Below, piece by piece: positions 6,598 through 8,881 of a stretch of 8,881 bases of DNA. Both the position numbers and the translations under genes were made by a program. The notes under the pieces are model-generated. The model was not told the DNA's origin. It did no database searches and saw only the letters and a list, made by a program, of their open reading frames with translations. Origin of the DNA: a bacterium UBA6115 (GTDB taxonomy: Bacteria; Bacillota_A; Clostridia; Christensenellales; Aristaeellaceae). Every line of letters starts with the position of its first letter. Position 1 is the first letter of the stretch. Location of the stretch: assembly GCA_002428405.1 (NCBI GenBank), contig DIWD01000003.1, positions 1-8,881 on the forward strand, written 5' to 3'.

Positions 6598-6879
6598 TCA
6601 GTAACGGGTCTGGTTGTGCTTGCCGTAGCAGTCATGGCAGTAGACCGGACGGTCACCGCGGGGCTGGAAAGGCACTTGGGTGGTGGCGCCGCAATCGTCG
6701 CAGATCACGGAGAACATCTGGCGCTCGCCGCGGCCTTGGGTACGGCGGTTGGCACGGCAGTTGGGGCAGCGCCCGGGCTCGTTCTGGAAGCCCTTTTCGG
6801 CATAGAATGCCTGTTCGGAAGTGGTGAAGGGGAATTCGGCGCCGCACTCGCGGCAGGTCAGGGTTTTGTCGGTGTACAT
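6598..6879 (-). CDS. Double zinc-ribbon protein (zf-trcl type)
   Basis: The 93-residue protein has eight cysteines in four CxxC pairs arranged as two zinc ribbons: Cys9/Cys12 with Cys38/Cys41, and Cys60/Cys63 with Cys81/Cys84. The first ribbon has the family pattern CRECGAEFPFTTSEQAFY followed by KGFQNEPGRCPNC; the second has CDDCGATTQVPFQPRGDRP then VYCHDC. This is the small zinc-ribbon family seen in Clostridia and Chloroflexi, sometimes with one ribbon only. No biochemical role is known to me; nucleic-acid or ribosome contact is a guess from the fold and the basic linker (RANRRTQGRGER, 42-53). The start is the ATG at 6879. The GGAGGG upstream is 10 nt away, a little long, and a small hairpin (ACATG, TTAT, CATGT) fills the gap. 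It appears monocistronic, with a leader of about 120 nt. Confidence 0.92.
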   Translation of the reverse strand: MYTDKTLTCRECGAEFPFTTSEQAFYAEKGFQNEPGRCPNCRANRRTQGRGERQMFSVICDDCGATTQVPFQPRGDRPVYCHDCYGKHNQTRY

Positions 6880-6897
6880 GATAACATGTCCCTCCTT

Positions 6898-6994
6898 CTA
6901 ATTGTCCAAACCGATGCGAGATGTGTTTCCGTGGCCGACGCATCAGTTACCTGATGAACAATAGCGGGAGGAACACCATAATCCCTGGGCTTGG
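6898..6994 (-). ncRNA. Candidate structured leader RNA of the zinc-ribbon gene
   Basis: Read on the minus strand, three nested stems form a rod. CCAAGCC (6994-6988) pairs with GGTTTGG (6912-6906), 7 bp with one G-U. ATGGTGTTCC (6979-6970) pairs with GGAAACACAT (6930-6921), 9 bp with one bulge per side. CATCAG pairs with CTGATG (6956-6941) around a GTAA tetraloop of the GNRA type. The internal loops are nearly symmetric (about 8/8 and 13/10 nt). Competing pairings exist: CTGATGCG (6946-6939) with CGCATCGG (6918-6911), and CTATTGTTC (6964-6956) with GGACAATTAG (6907-6898), the latter ending just before the ribosome binding site. I match it to no riboswitch class I know. Chance pairing cannot be excluded from one sequence. 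Confidence 0.35.
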
Positions 6995-7005
6995 TCCACA
7001 GACAG

Positions 7006-7049
7006 ACTATCACATCCCAATCGTTTTGTCCAGTATTTTTCAAAAATAC
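7006..7049 (-). promoter_or_regulatory. Candidate promoter and adjoining palindrome for the zinc-ribbon gene
   Basis: On the minus strand TGGACA (7032-7027, 5 of 6) and an extended -10, TGTGATAGT (7014-7006), are separated by a short 15-bp spacer. Directly upstream of the -35 lies GTATTTTTCAAAAATAC (7033-7049), a perfect palindrome with 8-bp arms and a single central base. It could be an operator or an A/T-rich UP-like element. Predicted transcription start is near 7000. Confidence 0.45.
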
Positions 7050-7111
7050 ATCTGACGCTGAAACGGGTATATATGACAGGCCTCACGGGGATCTGATCCA
7101 AGGACGTTTTC

Positions 7112-7140
7112 TTGACACACTGCTCCTGAGGGATTACAGT
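7112..7140 (+). promoter_or_regulatory. Promoter of the ogt-type gene
   Basis: A perfect TTGACA (7112-7117) is followed after 17 bp by TACAGT (7135-7140, 4 of 6). Transcription would begin near 7147, about 23 nt before the start codon. The rest of the 7050-7111 stretch shows nothing further. Confidence 0.75.
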
Positions 7141-7169
7141 AAAATCAAGTAAAGAAGGGGGAATAGAAC

Positions 7170-7628
7170 ATGTCAGGCAGGCTTTTTGACACACCCCTGG
7201 GCCTGATGCTGGCCAATGAAGAGAACGCCAGGCTGACTGGCCTGGATTTTGTCGATGGAGGGGATTTTGTCGCTGCTCATGATACGACCCTATTGCTTTT
7301 GGAAACTGAACGCCAGATAGGGGCCTATTTCAGGGGGGAGCTGTCACGCTTTGATATCCCGCTGAACCTGCGCGGAACCCCGTTCCAAAAGGCAGTCTGG
7401 GCGCGGCTGATGGCAATTCCCTATGGGAAGACCGCGACATATGGCCGGATTGCCCTGGATGCGGGATGGCCCAGGGCGGCGCGCGCGGCAGGCGGCGCGA
7501 TTCACCGCAACCCCGTTTCCATCATCGTGCCCTGCCACCGGGTCATTGGCGCTTCAGGCTCGCTGACAGGCTACGGCGGGGGACTGCATCGAAAGAAAGC
7601 GCTGCTTGAACTGGAAAGCAGACCTTGA
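7170..7628 (+). CDS. ogt: Methylated-DNA--protein-cysteine methyltransferase (Ogt/MGMT)
   Basis: This suicide DNA-repair protein takes the alkyl group from O6-alkylguanine onto its own cysteine. The 152-residue product carries the active-site motif PCHRVIG at 121-127 (nucleophile Cys122) preceded by RNPVSIIV. The helix-turn-helix that presents the flipped base runs from about residue 70: GTPFQKAVWARLMAIPYGKT, then TYGRIA and the Arg of AARAAGGAIHRNP (103-115). TGYGGGLHRKKALLELE (133-149) closes the domain as in the family. The N-terminal part is short (residues 1-68), so this is one of the compact Ogt forms without an Ada domain. The start is the ATG at 7170, 8 nt after AAGGGGG. It has its own promoter, and the pduL promoter begins at its stop codon. 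Confidence 0.96.
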   Translation: MSGRLFDTPLGLMLANEENARLTGLDFVDGGDFVAAHDTTLLLLETERQIGAYFRGELSRFDIPLNLRGTPFQKAVWARLMAIPYGKTATYGRIALDAGWPRAARAAGGAIHRNPVSIIVPCHRVIGASGSLTGYGGGLHRKKALLELESRP

Positions 7629-7653
7629 ATCCGGGCCTGTCTTCATCTATAAT
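7625..7653 (+). promoter_or_regulatory. pduL promoter overlapping the ogt stop codon
   Basis: TTGAAT (7625-7630, 4 of 6; it contains the TGA stop of the previous gene) and a perfect TATAAT (7648-7653) are 17 bp apart. pduL can therefore be transcribed on its own, besides any read-through from ogt. Confidence 0.7.
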
Positions 7654-7679
7654 TACATGAGGAAAGCGAGGAATTAAGG

Positions 7680-8246
7680 ATGAAATTCTTAGTGGAGACC
7701 TCCGCGCGCCATGCGCACGTGTCCCAGTCGGACCTGGAAACGCTGTTTGGAGCGGGTTGCCAACTGACTAAAAAGAAAGACCTGTCGCAGCCGGGGCAAT
7801 ATGCCAGCAATGAAAAGGTTACCGTCATCGGTCCGCGCGGACAGCTGGGCGTGACAATCCTGGGGCCTGTGCGCAAAAGCACCCAGGTTGAATTGTCCAT
7901 GACCGACGCCCGGCAGATTGGGCTGACGCCGCCTGTTCGTGAAAGCGGGGATACCGCAGGTTCCGCCGGCTGCAGGATAACCGGCCCTGCTGGTGAGATC
8001 GAGCTAAAGGAAGGCGTGATCATTGCCAAGCGCCACATCCACATGACGCCGGAACAGGCGGCTGAAATGGGCGTCAGGGACAAGGACATCGTGTCGGTCA
8101 GGATTCATACCCAGGGCCGTTCAGTGATTTTCGGGGATACCGTTGTCCGTGTCCACCCCACCTTCGCGCTGGCGATGCACATTGATACGGATGAGTCCAA
8201 TGCCGCGTTCGCTTCAGGCGAAGTATACGGCGAAATAGCAAAATAA
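7680..8246 (+). CDS. pduL: PduL-type phosphate acyltransferase (phosphotransacylase)
   Basis: The enzyme interconverts acyl-CoA and acyl phosphate (propanoyl or acetyl), linking CoA thioesters to substrate-level ATP formation by an acetate/propionate kinase. The 188-residue product has the two repeated PduL beta-barrel domains. SARHAHVS (8-15) supplies His11 and His13, TQVELS (68-73) a conserved Glu71, KRHIHMTPEQA (117-127) His119 and His121, and MHIDTDESNAA (166-176) His167; I take these to be the metal ligands by analogy with known PduL. LSQPGQYAS (35-43) and PPVRESGDTAGS (84-95) are also family-typical. It begins directly at the first domain, with no N-terminal encapsulation peptide, so it is likely a free cytosolic form rather than a microcompartment one. 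GAGG lies 8 nt before the ATG. No kinase or shell gene is adjacent. Confidence 0.95.
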   Translation: MKFLVETSARHAHVSQSDLETLFGAGCQLTKKKDLSQPGQYASNEKVTVIGPRGQLGVTILGPVRKSTQVELSMTDARQIGLTPPVRESGDTAGSAGCRITGPAGEIELKEGVIIAKRHIHMTPEQAAEMGVRDKDIVSVRIHTQGRSVIFGDTVVRVHPTFALAMHIDTDESNAAFASGEVYGEIAK

Positions 8247-8265
8247 TCAGACCCTGACACAAAGG

Positions 8266-8297
8266 ACCAGCCTTGCGGACGCGGGGCTGGTTTTATT
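8266..8297 (+). terminator. Terminator after pduL
   Basis: ACCAGCC (8266-8272) pairs with GGCTGGT (8285-8291) around a 12-nt G/C-rich loop and runs into TTTTATT. The T tract contains the stop codon of the convergent mechanosensitive channel gene (8293-8295), so the two transcripts end on top of each other. Confidence 0.8.
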
Positions 8298-8881
8298 CAT
8301 GCACAGACGCCGGACTGACCTGTCTGATGTCCCTCATCGGCGCGCGCAGGGTGATTTGCGCCTGTTCCAGCTGGCTTTTAACGTTCCCGTTAAGCTCCAG
8401 GCTTGCGTCCCACCATTGGGGCGTCTTTGACCAGCATCGCAGGGTAAATACCAGTGTGCCTTCCTGTATTTTGTCCAATGAAGCGGTGGGGGCTGGTTCC
8501 GCAAGCACATTCCGGCTGACTTTGGCGGCGTCCTCAAGCGCTTTGCGTACTTTCTCCGGGTCTTCGCTGAAATCCGTCACGATGCTCAAGTCGATCCGGC
8601 GGGAATCATACCAGCTGAAGTCCGTGACAACGCCGTTTGAGAGCATGGCATTGGGGATGACCACTTTTTTTCCGTCAAGGGTTTTCAGCGTTGTGTACAT
8701 GATGGAGATGTTCTGGACAACCCCTTCGGCGCTTTCTGTTTTAATATAGTCATTGATCCGGAAATGGTGGAAAAAGAGGATCATCAGACCGCCCGCGAAA
8801 TTGCTCAGGCTGCCCTGCAGCGCAAGGCCGACCGCAAGACCTAAAGAGGTGAGGATGGCGATAAAGGACGCTGCCGGCACC
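8293..8881 (-). CDS. MscS-family mechanosensitive ion channel, C-terminal part
   Basis: The visible 195 residues are the pore helix and cytoplasmic domain of a small-conductance mechanosensitive channel, which releases solutes when membrane tension rises after hypo-osmotic shock. ASFIAILTSLGLAVGLALQG (4-23) with SLSNFAGG is the Gly/Ala-rich TM3 lining the pore. HHFRINDYIK (38-47), EGVVQNISIMYTTLKTLDGK (52-71) and VIPNAMLSNG (74-83) form the conserved beta domain, and the rest to residue 195 is the alpha/beta vestibule (FTLRCWSKTPQWWD at 145-158). The N-terminal TM1 and TM2 lie beyond the window edge; the GTG at 8880-8878 is in frame but is surely not the start, since it falls inside TM3. The end, ITLRAPMRDIRQVSP, lacks the usual Pro-Phe-Pro form but is otherwise normal. 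Confidence 0.95.
   Translation of the reverse strand, partial: VPAASFIAILTSLGLAVGLALQGSLSNFAGGLMILFFHHFRINDYIKTESAEGVVQNISIMYTTLKTLDGKKVVIPNAMLSNGVVTDFSWYDSRRIDLSIVTDFSEDPEKVRKALEDAAKVSRNVLAEPAPTASLDKIQEGTLVFTLRCWSKTPQWWDASLELNGNVKSQLEQAQITLRAPMRDIRQVSPASVHE

Noticed and set aside
6616..6954. A 112-codon plus-strand frame rich in Ala and Gly
   Set aside because: Antisense to the zinc-ribbon gene, whose eight paired cysteines, ribosome binding site and conserved motif order settle the strand.
6898..7020. 6S RNA, SRP RNA, T-box or NAD+ riboswitch in the zinc-ribbon leader
   Set aside because: I looked for the hallmark sequences (SRP GGAAG apex, T-box UGGNACCGCG element, B12 box, long 6S closing stem) and found none; the structure is too short for 6S and lies before a zinc-ribbon gene, not an NAD gene.
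7033..7049. The AT palindrome as a rho-independent terminator
   Set aside because: The stem is almost all A-T with a one-base centre, no U tract follows, and no gene ends nearby.
6858..7194. Two short minus-strand frames (6858-7043 and 6943-7194) in the leader region
   Set aside because: No ribosome binding site or recognisable motif; they run across the candidate leader, the promoters and the start of ogt.

Overview
The window looks like a stretch of chromosome from a high-GC member of the Firmicutes, most likely Clostridia. The evidence is strong GGAGG-type ribosome binding sites with some TTG/GTG starts, sigma-A-like promoters, a clostridial-style nicotinate phosphoribosyltransferase, a glutamine-dependent NadE, a PduL phosphotransacylase, a zf-trcl-type zinc ribbon and a small phasin-like gene. 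This placement is inference from gene content. I see no mobile element, CRISPR array, tRNA or rRNA.

Layout from left to right. (a) 1-1330 (+): the end of a gene I do not recognise overlaps by 4 nt a SpoU/TrmH-family 2'-O-ribose RNA methyltransferase, followed by a bidirectional hairpin terminator. (b) 1369-2347: a GlsB/YeaQ-type small membrane protein (-) diverges from a phasin-like coiled protein with a long hydrophilic tail (+); the start of the latter is a TTG set by a perfect Shine-Dalgarno, and a terminator follows. (c) 2479-6531: an NAD module. nadE and pncB form a minus-strand operon (nadE first), and nadD is transcribed divergently from a good promoter that has an inverted repeat inside its spacer. 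PncB (nicotinate to NaMN), NadD (NaMN to NaAD) and NadE (NaAD to NAD) together make the complete Preiss-Handler route. (d) 6598-7169: a two-ribbon zinc-finger protein (-) with an unusually long leader that can fold into a rod of three nested stems, and a 17-bp AT-rich palindrome abutting its candidate promoter. (e) 7170-8246 (+): a short Ogt/MGMT DNA repair methyltransferase, then a PduL phosphotransacylase with its own consensus-like promoter. (f) 8293-8881 (-): the C-terminal part of an MscS mechanosensitive channel, cut by the window edge.

Most genes are ordinary housekeeping or stress functions. The least explained parts are the leader and palindrome upstream of the zinc-ribbon gene, the unrecognised first gene, and the degenerate glutaminase nucleophile region of NadE. 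I do not see convincing evidence for a wholly new multi-gene system.
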